This document shows positions 1 through 7,715 of a stretch of 64,000 nucleotides of DNA, one piece after another; the first letter of the stretch is position 1, and each line of letters opens with the position of its first letter. The stretch lies in the NCBI RefSeq assembly GCF_900107105.1, contig NZ_FNOT01000002.1, forward strand, positions 186,001 through 250,000. Reading direction: 5' to 3'. The position numbers and the translations under genes were made by a program. Under the pieces are notes generated by a model that searched no databases, was not told the origin of the DNA, and saw only the letters and a program-made list of their open reading frames with translations. This DNA is from Geodermatophilus africanus. GTDB lineage: Bacteria; Actinomycetota; Actinomycetes; Mycobacteriales; Geodermatophilaceae.

Positions 1-896
1 TGCTCGCCGCCGGCGCGCCGATCGGGGCGCACTTCGTCGCCGACCGGCAGACCGCGCCGGCGCTGCTGCACTTCGGCACCGAGGAGCAGCGGCGGCGGTT
101 CCTCCCCGGCATCGCCGCGGGGGAGGTGTACTTCTCGCTGGGCATGAGCGAGCCCGACTCCGGCTCCGATCTCGCCTCGGTGCGCACCCGCGCCACCCGG
201 GTCGAGGGTGGCTGGACGGTCACCGGCACCAAGGTGTGGACCAGCGAGGCCCACAACAACCACTTCTTCGCCGTCCTCTGCCGCACCTCGCCGATGGAGG
301 AGGGCCGCAAGCACGCCGGCCTGTCCCAGCTGGTCGTCGACCTGCACGACCCCGGGGTCACCGTCTCGCCGATCCCGTACCTCGACGGGAGCCACCACTT
401 CAACGAGGTCGCGCTGGAGGAGGTGTTCGTGCCCGACGACATGGTGCTCGGCGAGCTCGGCAGCGGCTGGCAGCAGGTGACCAGCGAGCTGGCCTACGAG
501 CGCAGCGGCCCCGACCGCTGGCTGTCGACCTTCCCGGTGCTGCGCGAGTGGCTGCGTGAGCGCCCCGCGGTGACCGACGACGAGGCCGCCGTCCTGGGCC
601 GGCTGGCCGCCCGCGCCCGCGCCATCCGGCACCTGTCGCTGTCGGTCGCCCGCTCGCTCGACGCCGGGGCGGCGCCCTCGGTCGAGGCCGCGCTGGTCAA
701 GGAGGTCGGCACCCGCTTCGAGCAGGACCTGGTCGAGGCGCTGCGGGACGCCGCCGAGACCGAGCTCGACCAGGGCTCCGGCTCGCTGTTCCAGGCGCTG
801 CTCGCCGAGGCCGTGCTGACCTCGCCGTCGTACACGCTGCGCGGCGGCACCACCGAGGTCCTCCGCTCCGTCGCCGCGAAGGGACTGGCCGCATGA
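1..896 (+). CDS. Acyl-CoA dehydrogenase, large subunit type (5' partial)
   Basis: FAD-dependent alpha,beta-dehydrogenation of an acyl-CoA. The reading frame is already open at base 3, so the start lies outside the window. Visible are the middle-domain motif GMSEPDSGSDLASVRT (from about base 144) and a C-terminal helical domain ending in RGGTTEVLRS, both typical of the family. The stop overlaps the next start by four bases (ATGA, 893-896), so it is translationally coupled to a second, shorter acyl-CoA dehydrogenase. Such pairs often form heteromeric enzymes in actinobacterial steroid or side-chain catabolism. The substrate is unknown; the downstream selenoprotein suggests an unusual thiol- or redox-linked pathway, which is inference. 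Confidence 0.93.
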   Translation, partial: LAAGAPIGAHFVADRQTAPALLHFGTEEQRRRFLPGIAAGEVYFSLGMSEPDSGSDLASVRTRATRVEGGWTVTGTKVWTSEAHNNHFFAVLCRTSPMEEGRKHAGLSQLVVDLHDPGVTVSPIPYLDGSHHFNEVALEEVFVPDDMVLGELGSGWQQVTSELAYERSGPDRWLSTFPVLREWLRERPAVTDDEAAVLGRLAARARAIRHLSLSVARSLDAGAAPSVEAALVKEVGTRFEQDLVEALRDAAETELDQGSGSLFQALLAEAVLTSPSYTLRGGTTEVLRSVAAKGLAA

Positions 897-1990
897 GTGA
901 CGACCGGCAGATGCTGACCGAGGTCGCGACCGGCCTGTTCGGCGACCTGTGCACCCCCGAGGACGTCGTCGCCGCGGAGGCGACCGCCTGGAGCGGGCGG
1001 CTCTGGGACGCGCTGAGCGAGTCCGGCTTCCCGCTGGTGTCGGTGCCCGAGGAGGCCGGCGGCTCCGGCGGGGACGTCGCCGACGCGTGCGCGCTGCTCA
1101 CCGTCGCCGGACGCTTCGCCGCCCCGGTGCCGCTGGCCGAGACCGGGCTGCTCGCCGGCTGGGCGCTGGCCGCGGCCGGGCTCGAGCTGCCCGAGGGCAC
1201 GCTGTCGGTGGCGGTCGGCCGGCCCGGGGACACCGTGCGGCTCACCGGCCGGCGCCTGACCGCACGGCTGTCCCGGGTGCCGTGGGGCGGGCGCAGCACC
1301 CGGGTGGTGGCGTTCGCCGAGACCGGCGGGCAGCGGGTCGTCGTCTCGGCGCCCACCGCCGCGGCGAGCGTCACGCCCGGCCGCAACCTGGCCGCCGAGC
1401 CCCGGGACACCCTCGTCTGGGACGACGTCGAGCTGCCCGAGGACGCGGTGGCGCCGGCGCCGGACGGCGTGGACCCCGCGGCGCTGCGGCTGCGCGGGGC
1501 GCTGGCCCGCTCGGCGCAGATCGCCGGCGCGCTGGCCCGGGTGAGCGAGCTGAGCCTGCGCTACACCGGCGAGCGCCAGCAGTTCGGCCGCCCGATCGCC
1601 CGCTTCCAGGCGGTGCAGGCGCACCTGGTGACGATCGCGGAGGAGACCCAGCTGGCCGGCCTCGCGGCGCAGGTCGCCGCGCTGAACGCCCGGCCGGACC
1701 CCTCGTTCGACGACGTCGCCGCGGCCAAGGCGGCGGCCGGGGAGGCGGCGACGGTCGCCGCCCGGGCCGCCCACCAGGCGCACGGCGCGATCGGCATGAC
1801 CAAGGAGTACGAGCTCGGCCAGCTCACCCGGCGGCTGTGGTCGTGGCGCGACGAGTTCGGCGGCGAGCGGTACTGGAGCCGGGAGCTGGGCCGCCGGCTC
1901 GCCGCCGAGGGCGCCGACGCGCTGTGGCCGAGCATCTCGACGGGGCTGGTGGGCGAGCTCGCGGGCTCACCCGAGGGCGCGGTCGCATGA
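893..1990 (+). CDS. Acyl-CoA dehydrogenase, small subunit type
   Basis: 365 aa, shorter and more divergent than the upstream paralogue, as expected of the second subunit of an alpha2beta2 acyl-CoA dehydrogenase. The C-terminal half has the family helices (RYTGERQQFGRPIARFQAVQ, HGAIGMTKEYELGQLTRRL). The N-terminal half is poorly conserved. The ATG overlaps the previous stop (ATGA), and its own stop overlaps the next start in the same way (1987-1990), so all three genes form one transcript. Substrate specificity cannot be read from the sequence. Other members of this class are annotated as FadE in cholesterol side-chain breakdown. Confidence 0.92.
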   Translation: MSDDRQMLTEVATGLFGDLCTPEDVVAAEATAWSGRLWDALSESGFPLVSVPEEAGGSGGDVADACALLTVAGRFAAPVPLAETGLLAGWALAAAGLELPEGTLSVAVGRPGDTVRLTGRRLTARLSRVPWGGRSTRVVAFAETGGQRVVVSAPTAAASVTPGRNLAAEPRDTLVWDDVELPEDAVAPAPDGVDPAALRLRGALARSAQIAGALARVSELSLRYTGERQQFGRPIARFQAVQAHLVTIAEETQLAGLAAQVAALNARPDPSFDDVAAAKAAAGEAATVAARAAHQAHGAIGMTKEYELGQLTRRLWSWRDEFGGERYWSRELGRRLAAEGADALWPSISTGLVGELAGSPEGAVA

Positions 1991-3402
1991 GCACCGACTG
2001 GGACGTCGCCGTCGTCGGCGCGGGCACCGCGGGCCTGGTCGCCGCACAGGTAGCCGCCGAGCGCGGGCTGCGCGTCGTGGCCTACGAGCGGCTGAGCCCC
2101 GGCGGTCAGCTGGTCAACCTGACTACGCTGCACGACCACCCCGGCGGGACCGGACCCGAGCTGATGTCGGCGCTGACCGCCGCGGCCGAGGAAGCAGGCG
2201 TCCGGATCGCCTACGCCGAGGTGACCCGGGTGCACCCCGGTGGACCGGCCAGGCTGGAGACCGGCGACGGCGAGGTGACCGCCGGCGCGGTGGTCGTCGC
2301 GGCCGGGCTGTCCGCCGGGCGGCTGGGGCTGCCGGGGGAGGAGGCGCTGGTCGGCCGCGGGATCTCGACCTGCGCCGGCTGTGACGGGCCGCTGTTCCGC
2401 GGCCGCGCGGTCGCCGTGGTGGGCGACGACGAGTGGACGGCGGAGGAGGCGCTCGAGCTGGCCGGCTTCGCCGCCGCGGTGACCGTGCTGGTGCCGGGGG
2501 AGCCGCGGTGGTCAGCGGCGCGGGCGGCGCGGCTGGCGGCCGACGGGCGGGTCGACGTCGTGACCGGCGCGGCGGTGACCGCGCTGCGCGGCGAGGGCGT
2601 GCTGTCGGGCGTCGTCGTCCGGACTGCCGACGGGGAGCGGGAGCTCGCGGTCGCGGGGGTGTTCCCGTTCGTCGACCGGCGTGGCCCGGAGGGCCTGGTG
2701 GCGGGGCTGGCCGCCGACGCGGAGGGCCGGCTGGTCCCGGGGGACGGCGTCCTCGTGGCCGGCGACGCGCGCGCGGGGGCGGAGCAGTCGCTGGCCGCCG
2801 CCGAGGCCGACGGGCGCGCCGCCGGGGAGGCCGCGGTCGCGGCACTGGCGGCAACCGCCGGGTCGCTGCGGATCGTGGACCCGACGCACGGCGTGCTGCC
2901 CGAGGGCGACGCCGGGCCGGTGGAGGCCACCGACAGCACGGCGACGTGGGCCGACGTCGCGCTGTTCACCAACTCCAAGCCGAACGCGACCGAGCTGCTG
3001 CGCGGGCTCGGCGAGCGGCTGCAGGCGCACTGGGAGCTGCCCGAGCTCGGTTTCGCGGCCAAGGAGAGCGCCTCGGTGGCGGCCGACCCCGACCAGATCG
3101 ACTGGCTGTCGCAGCGGTTCAAGATGGTGCTGGTGGCGGTCGGCGACTAGGGCTCGTGCTCGTCGTGGAGTCTCCACGACTCGGTGGAACTGGAGCGGCG
3201 CGGCGTCGTGGCACCCCTGGTGGTGACCGAGACGTTCCTGCCGCTGGTGCAGGCGCAGGCCCAGGCGCGACGCGTGCAGCCGCGCCTTCTGGTGGTGCCG
3301 CACCCGGTGGGCGGCCTCACCGGGACCGAACTGGCCGGGCGGATCGAGGGTGCGGCGGCCGAGCTGCTGCGGATGGCCGACGAGGCGAGGGGTCAGTCGT
3401 GA
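1987..3402 (+). CDS. Thioredoxin-reductase-like flavoprotein fused to a UGSC selenoprotein domain (Sec encoded by UAG)
   Basis: 471 aa if UAG at 3148-3150 (codon 388) is read as selenocysteine. Residues 1-300 resemble thioredoxin reductase: FAD Rossmann motif GAGTAG (11-16), GGQL (39-42), a redox CAGC pair (C129/C132) and a C-terminal FAD-contact segment VLVAGDARAG. The second dinucleotide-binding loop reads VVGDDEW, lacking the usual GGG, so NADPH use is uncertain. From about residue 300 the protein becomes a UGSC domain: FTNSKPNATELL, then VAVGD, the UAG, then GSC, SLHDSVELERRG and VVPHPVGGLTG, to a TGA at 3400-3402. Homology continues unbroken across the UAG in one frame, and a SECIS-like hairpin follows. 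The redox partner is unknown; the flavin domain may reduce the Sec site. Confidence 0.88.
3148..3150 (+). other. In-frame UAG recoded as selenocysteine (Sec388 of the UGSC motif)
   Basis: The codon order is GAC-TAG-GGC-TCG-TGC, giving D-U-G-S-C. UGSC is the defining motif of a selenoprotein family in which U is normally UGA or replaced by Cys. A TAG here, with conserved family sequence on both sides, fits the UAG-decoding tRNA-Sec (anticodon CUA) reported in Geodermatophilus and Blastococcus. If it were a plain stop, the domain would lose its active site and the next gene (GTG at 3399) would lose its translational coupling. Confidence 0.9.
3151..3180 (+). promoter_or_regulatory. Bacterial SECIS-like element downstream of the UAG
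   Basis: Eleven bases after the UAG lies a perfect 7-bp hairpin, GTCGTGG (3162-3168) with CCACGAC (3174-3180), closing the loop AGTCT (3169-3173). The apical GUCU resembles the loop of the E. coli fdhF SECIS, which binds SelB. The loop begins 18 nt from the codon, within the spacing usual for bacterial SECIS elements. The hairpin lies inside coding sequence and is translated as the residues after GSC. Confidence 0.8.
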
Positions 3403-4427
3403 GTGCCGTGCTGGACCTGCGCGGGGTCACCGAGGAGAGCTGGCAGGAGGAGGCGTACCGCCGCGGCTGGGGCGACGGCCTGCCACTGGTGGCCCCGACG
3501 CCGGCCCGGGTGGCGGCCGCGCTGGCCGCGCTCGACGGCATCGACCTGGAGCTGGGGCCGCTGCCGCCGTCCGGGCTGGTGCCGACCCGGGAGAGCTTCG
3601 CCGCCAACGCCGTGATGGCCGGCTGCCGGCCGGCGGACCTGCCGGTGGTGCTCGCCGCCGTCCGCGCGCTGCAGGCACCCGAGTACAACCTGCACGGCGT
3701 GCTGGCCACGACGCACCCGTGCGCGCCGATGGTCGTCGTGAACGGCCCCGTGCGCGCGGAGCTGGGCGTCAACTCCGGCGCCAACTGCCTGGGCCAGGGC
3801 ACCCGGGCCAACGCGGTCATCGGCCGGGCGGTGCAACTGGTCACCACGCACGTCGGCGGGGCGCGGCCGGGCGTCATGGACCGCGCGACACAGGGCGGGC
3901 CGGCGAAGTACACCTTCTGCTTCGGCGAGAACGAGGAGGAGAGCCCCTTCCCGCCGTTCTCGGTGCGCCGCGGCTTCGCGCCGGGGGAGTCGGTGGTGAC
4001 GGTCGCGGCGACCGAGGGGCCACACAACGTCAACGACCACGGCGGGACGACGGCCGAGGACCTGCTGCTCACCATCGCCGGGACCATGGCCCAGCCGGGG
4101 TCGAACAACGTGTACGTGAAGGGTCCGCACTTCCTGGTGCTGGGCCCGGAGCACGCGGCGACGTTCGCCCGCGACGGGTGGACGGCGGAGGCGGTGCGGG
4201 GCGCGCTGTGGGAGCGGGCGCGGATCCCGGTGTCGCGGGTGTCGGAGGCCAACCAGCGGCAGTTCGAGGACTGGGGCGTGGTGCCCGACGGGGACGCGTA
4301 CCCGGTGAGCACCGGCCCGGAGATGCTGCACGTGCTCGTGGCCGGGGGAGCGGGCAAGCACTCGGTGTGGATCCCGTCGTTCGGGGCGACGGCGGCGGTG
4401 TCGCGCGCCGTGCCCGCCCGCCCGTGA
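3399..4427 (+). CDS. Conserved protein of unknown function, UGSC-operon partner 1
   Basis: 342 aa from the GTG at 3399, which overlaps the selenoprotein stop (GTGA), the coupling typical of one operon. I recognise no named domain. The N-terminus carries GWGDGLPLVAPT; the middle has VMAGCRPADLPVVLAAVRAL, ATTHPCAPMVVVNGP and GPAKYTFCFGEN. The cysteines after TTHP and in TFCF could be redox or metal ligands. The next gene is a clear paralogue with the same motif order, so the two probably form a heterodimer or successive enzymes. No signal peptide or membrane segment is seen. The function is probably tied to the selenoprotein and the acyl-CoA dehydrogenases. Confidence 0.85.
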   Translation: MSAVLDLRGVTEESWQEEAYRRGWGDGLPLVAPTPARVAAALAALDGIDLELGPLPPSGLVPTRESFAANAVMAGCRPADLPVVLAAVRALQAPEYNLHGVLATTHPCAPMVVVNGPVRAELGVNSGANCLGQGTRANAVIGRAVQLVTTHVGGARPGVMDRATQGGPAKYTFCFGENEEESPFPPFSVRRGFAPGESVVTVAATEGPHNVNDHGGTTAEDLLLTIAGTMAQPGSNNVYVKGPHFLVLGPEHAATFARDGWTAEAVRGALWERARIPVSRVSEANQRQFEDWGVVPDGDAYPVSTGPEMLHVLVAGGAGKHSVWIPSFGATAAVSRAVPARP

Positions 4428-4430
4428 CCC

Positions 4431-5435
4431 GTGCCTGACTTGCCGCTGCTCGGGCCGGACGCCGACCCCGCCGCGGTGGCCGACGAGCTGCTGACCGCGG
4501 GCCACGGTGACGGGCTGCCGGTGGTGCCGCCGACCGCCGACCGGCTGGCGGCGCTGGTGGACGGCGTCGCCGCACCGGACGCCGTCCTCGGGCAGGTGCC
4601 GCCGCTGTTCGGCGAGCTGACCGTGCGGGCGGTCGCCTGGTACGCGGTGCTGGCCGGGTGCCGGCCGGCCGAGCTGCCGGTCGTGGTCGCCGCGGTGCGG
4701 GCGGCGCTGGAGCCGCGGTTCAACCTGCTGGGCATCGCGACGACCACCGGGTCGCCCGCGGTGGCGGTGCTGGTGCACGGTCCGGTCGCGGCGTCCCTGG
4801 GACTGACGCCGGCCGGCGGGCTGGGGCCGGGGTCGCGGGCGAACGCCTGCGTCGGGCGGGCGGTGTCGCTGGCCCTGGCCGGCATCGGCGGTGCGCGGGC
4901 CGGGCTGACCGACATGGCGACGATCGGCTGGCCGGGGAAGTACACCTGCTGCACCGCGTCGCTGCCGGGCCCGTTCCCGCCTCCGGCGGACGGCGACGCG
5001 GTGACCGTCGTCGGCGCCAGCGGGGTGCTCGAGGTGCTGCCGGCGTCGGGCTACCGGACCCCGGCCGAGGTCCTCGCACCGGCCGCCGCGGCCCTGGCCG
5101 GGGTCGCGCTGGCCGCCGGCGACCCGGGCGCCTTCCGTGACGGCGAGCAGTTCCTGCTGCTGCCGCCGGAGCCGGCCGGGTTCCTGCACGGCCACGGGTG
5201 GGGCCCGGAGGAGGTGTCGGGGTTCCTGTTCGCGGAGGGCAACGCGGTGCTCGCCGCCGGGGCCGCGCAGCTGGCCGGGGGATCGTCCGCCTACGGGGCC
5301 GGCGACCTGCGGGTGGCCGCCTCGGCCGGGGACGTCCGGGTCGTGGTCACCGGTGGACCGGGCGTCAAGATGGCGCTGCTGCCCAGCTGGATGGGCGGCA
5401 CCCGCTCGGTCACCGCCGCCGTCCACCCGCTCTGA
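4431..5435 (+). CDS. Conserved protein of unknown function, UGSC-operon partner 2 (paralogue of the upstream gene)
   Basis: 334 aa, GTG start three bases after the previous stop. It shares motif order with the upstream gene: HGDGLPVVPPT, VLAGCRPAELPVVVAAVRAA, PAVAVLVHGPVAASLG and WPGKYTCCTASLPG. It lacks the TTHPC cysteine of its partner (TTTGSPAV here) but has a CC pair in KYTCC. It is the last gene of the operon; a 15-bp stem-loop follows at 5565-5602. Function unknown. Confidence 0.84.
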   Translation: MPDLPLLGPDADPAAVADELLTAGHGDGLPVVPPTADRLAALVDGVAAPDAVLGQVPPLFGELTVRAVAWYAVLAGCRPAELPVVVAAVRAALEPRFNLLGIATTTGSPAVAVLVHGPVAASLGLTPAGGLGPGSRANACVGRAVSLALAGIGGARAGLTDMATIGWPGKYTCCTASLPGPFPPPADGDAVTVVGASGVLEVLPASGYRTPAEVLAPAAAALAGVALAAGDPGAFRDGEQFLLLPPEPAGFLHGHGWGPEEVSGFLFAEGNAVLAAGAAQLAGGSSAYGAGDLRVAASAGDVRVVVTGGPGVKMALLPSWMGGTRSVTAAVHPL

Positions 5436-5564
5436 CGCCGCGTCCGCCGCCCTGACCGCCCGACGCCGCTCGAGCCGCGAGCCGCTTCCGGCCCGGTCAG
5501 CCCGCCGGACTCGGGATCGGGACGGCGCCGCAGGCCGGGCGCCGCGGCACTCGTGCTCCGGCGA

Positions 5565-5602
5565 CCTCCACCCCTGCTTACACCTGGAAGCAGGGGTGGA
5601 GG
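5565..5602. repeat. Palindromic repeat, copy 1 (probable bidirectional terminator)
   Basis: A perfect 15-bp inverted repeat (5565-5579 with 5588-5602) with an 8-base loop lies between convergent genes ending at 5435 and 5663. Its core CTCCACCCCTGCTTACAC...AGCAGGGGTGGAG recurs almost unchanged at 20808-20843, including the loop start TACAC. It is therefore a dispersed repeat family as well as a likely terminator. No U-tract follows. The rest of the 227-base gap (5436-5662) shows nothing else. Confidence 0.7.
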
Positions 5603-5662
5603 TTCGCGGAGGAGGTGGTGCCCTGGGAGCCCGCCCCCCGCACCGTGAGCAGCGGGTGAGCG

Positions 5663-7582
5663 TCACTCCCGCGGGTCCGGCACCGCGGGCGCGCAGGAGG
5701 GCGGCGTCGAGCGCGGGACGTCCAGCGCGGGGTTGCGGTCGAAGAAGCCGACCGGCACGAGCCGGAAACCGGCGACCTCGACCGGCACGACCGGCCAGTC
5801 CTCCGGGCGCGGGACATGGGTCGACCCGAAGGTGTGCCACAGCACGACGTCCTCGTCCTCCAGCGACCGGTTCCCGGCCACGAACGCCGGCAGCCCGCCC
5901 TCGTCGGCCAGGTCTCCGGCGGCGTACCGCTGCGCGGGGTTGTACCGGGTCACCCACAGGTGCCGGGTCGCGAACGCCGCCCGGCCGTGGACGGATGACG
6001 CCTCGTCGGTCAGCAGCACCGGCCTGCCTTCGGGGACGAGCGCGTACGCGACCGGCTGACCGAGCCGGTTGGTCACCGAGGGGTTCACCACGTGCCACTC
6101 CCGGTCGGCCAGCGGGTCGGCCGTGCGCTGGGCCGTCCACTCCCGCGTGAGCACCGTGCGCCGACGGCGGAGGACGTCGCCGTGGGGGGCGGTCCGGCTG
6201 ACCCGCCCCCGCACCACGTCCACCTCGTGGACCGTGTTCGCCTGCCCGTCGACCGCCATGTCCAGCCGGGCGCAGAACAGGTGCTGGCGGCACGGCGCCC
6301 CCGGTCCGGGCGCGACCTCCGTCGCACACGGGTACTCGGCGCCGCGGTGGACGGAGGCGAAGGGCAGGGCGGCCGCCCGCACCTCGAGCCGGATCGTCCC
6401 GTCGAGGTACAGGGACCAGGAGAACGCGTAGTCGTAGCCCCCGACGGTGGTGGCGGTCCGGACCACCAGCCGCCGCTGCCGCCGGGTCTCGGACGTGGCG
6501 GGGGAGAAGTCCGTGCGCCCCCAGAGCACACCGGCGTCCTCCTCGCGCAGGCAGACCGCGTGCGGCACGACCCGGGGCCGGCCGTGGTCGTCGGCGAGGA
6601 CGACGTCGAGGTGGTGGCGCCCGTCCCGGCAGTCACAGCCCGGTCCGGGGGAGGCGGCGAACCGGCCGAAGAGGTACTCGCCGGTGTCGGGGTACTCCTG
6701 CCAGCAGCGCGCCGGGAACGGGTCGGCGTGCGGCAGCACCATCTCGGCGATCGACGCGCGGTGGAGGACCGACCGGCCGCCGTGGGTGACCTGGTGCAGC
6801 GACAGCCCCTCGCGGCTGTCGAAGCCGATGCGGAACTCCCAGCCCGCCCAGCGCACGACGTCGTCCCCGACGGCGGGGTCCGGCCCCTCCGGCCGTCCGG
6901 TGCCGGTGCGTCCGGCGTCCGTCCGGGGTCGGCCGGCGTGCAGCGGCGCGTCCCCCGGCCCCCGCGGCGCCGGCACCGGCAGGTCGAGCGCGTCGTGCAC
7001 GGCGACGGTCCGCCGCCGGGGCAGGTCGACGTGGGCGACGAGGCCGTCGACGGGGGAGGCCCACGGGCCGTAGTGCGGATCGGCCTGGGGGAAGCCGAGC
7101 ACGCGGATCGTGCGGCACCCGTACTCCTCTGCGGAGCCGTACATCCCGGCGGTGATCGGGACCGCGCGGACGCTGCCGACCTCCAGCCCGCGGCGCGCGA
7201 TTGCAGCCGCCCAGCGCTCGTCAGCGGCCAGGATCCCCTCGACCTCCGCGAAGTCCTCGGCCAGCAGCGGGACCCGACCCTCGGGAGCCACTGGGAACCC
7301 GACGTCGCGCACGACGGCCCGGCGGGTCAGCGACACCGAGAGGTCGCGGGCCCGGCCGGCGGGCCGGTCGAGCAGCAGCACCCGCACGCGCCGGTCGACG
7401 TCCGTGCCGGGGCTCCAGCGGAGGACCTCGGCCTTGTCCGGCTCCTCGGGAGCGACGTGGACGAAGCGGGTCGTGCTGGTGAGGGTCCCGGCGACCAGGT
7501 CCCGGACCTCGTCGATCTCCCCGGCGGTTAGTGGCGACAGCGGGTGGCGGCACGCGGTGACAGGGGGTGCGGTCGCGGTCAT
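5663..7582 (-). CDS. Copper amine oxidase family protein with altered active-site residues
   Basis: 639 aa, the usual length for a primary-amine oxidase, which makes aldehyde, ammonia and H2O2 using copper and topaquinone (TPQ). The ATG at 7582 follows GAGGAG. Family landmarks are clear: YPDTGEYLFGRF with the catalytic Asp, TSETRRQRRLVV, LFCARLDMAVDG and THVPRPEDWP with the third copper His (H589). Two key sites differ. The TPQ motif is G-Y383-D rather than N-Y-D/E. The H-x-H copper pair is R432-Q-H434. It may be a pseudoenzyme or use different chemistry. It stands alone, convergent with the UGSC operon. Confidence 0.9.
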   Translation of the reverse strand: MTATAPPVTACRHPLSPLTAGEIDEVRDLVAGTLTSTTRFVHVAPEEPDKAEVLRWSPGTDVDRRVRVLLLDRPAGRARDLSVSLTRRAVVRDVGFPVAPEGRVPLLAEDFAEVEGILAADERWAAAIARRGLEVGSVRAVPITAGMYGSAEEYGCRTIRVLGFPQADPHYGPWASPVDGLVAHVDLPRRRTVAVHDALDLPVPAPRGPGDAPLHAGRPRTDAGRTGTGRPEGPDPAVGDDVVRWAGWEFRIGFDSREGLSLHQVTHGGRSVLHRASIAEMVLPHADPFPARCWQEYPDTGEYLFGRFAASPGPGCDCRDGRHHLDVVLADDHGRPRVVPHAVCLREEDAGVLWGRTDFSPATSETRRQRRLVVRTATTVGGYDYAFSWSLYLDGTIRLEVRAAALPFASVHRGAEYPCATEVAPGPGAPCRQHLFCARLDMAVDGQANTVHEVDVVRGRVSRTAPHGDVLRRRRTVLTREWTAQRTADPLADREWHVVNPSVTNRLGQPVAYALVPEGRPVLLTDEASSVHGRAAFATRHLWVTRYNPAQRYAAGDLADEGGLPAFVAGNRSLEDEDVVLWHTFGSTHVPRPEDWPVVPVEVAGFRLVPVGFFDRNPALDVPRSTPPSCAPAVPDPRE

Positions 7583-7715
7583 CGCGGTCTCCTCGGACGG
7601 GGACACCCACCCTGGCCCAAGCAGCCGCCGGTGCTCTACGGACCTCCGACCCGCCATGGCCCCCTGCAGGGTCCCGCCGCGAGCTCGCGAGTGGCGGGGG
7701 GCAGGGGGTCCTTTC

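Noticed and set aside
494..1783. Long open frames antisense to the acyl-CoA dehydrogenases
   Set aside because: High GC leaves long spurious frames; they lack any family likeness, and the forward frames carry clear motifs and coupled starts.
3148..3150. UAG as a sequencing error or nonsense mutation
   Set aside because: The UAG falls exactly on the Sec position of UGSC, which a random mutation would be unlikely to hit, and a SECIS-like loop follows. It remains to be tested experimentally.
3184..3402. A separate small gene starting at GTG 3184
   Set aside because: It is the continuation, in the same frame, of the UGSC domain; the motif GSC and conserved segments before it (3151-3183) would be left untranslated. 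A recoded UAG explains all of it.
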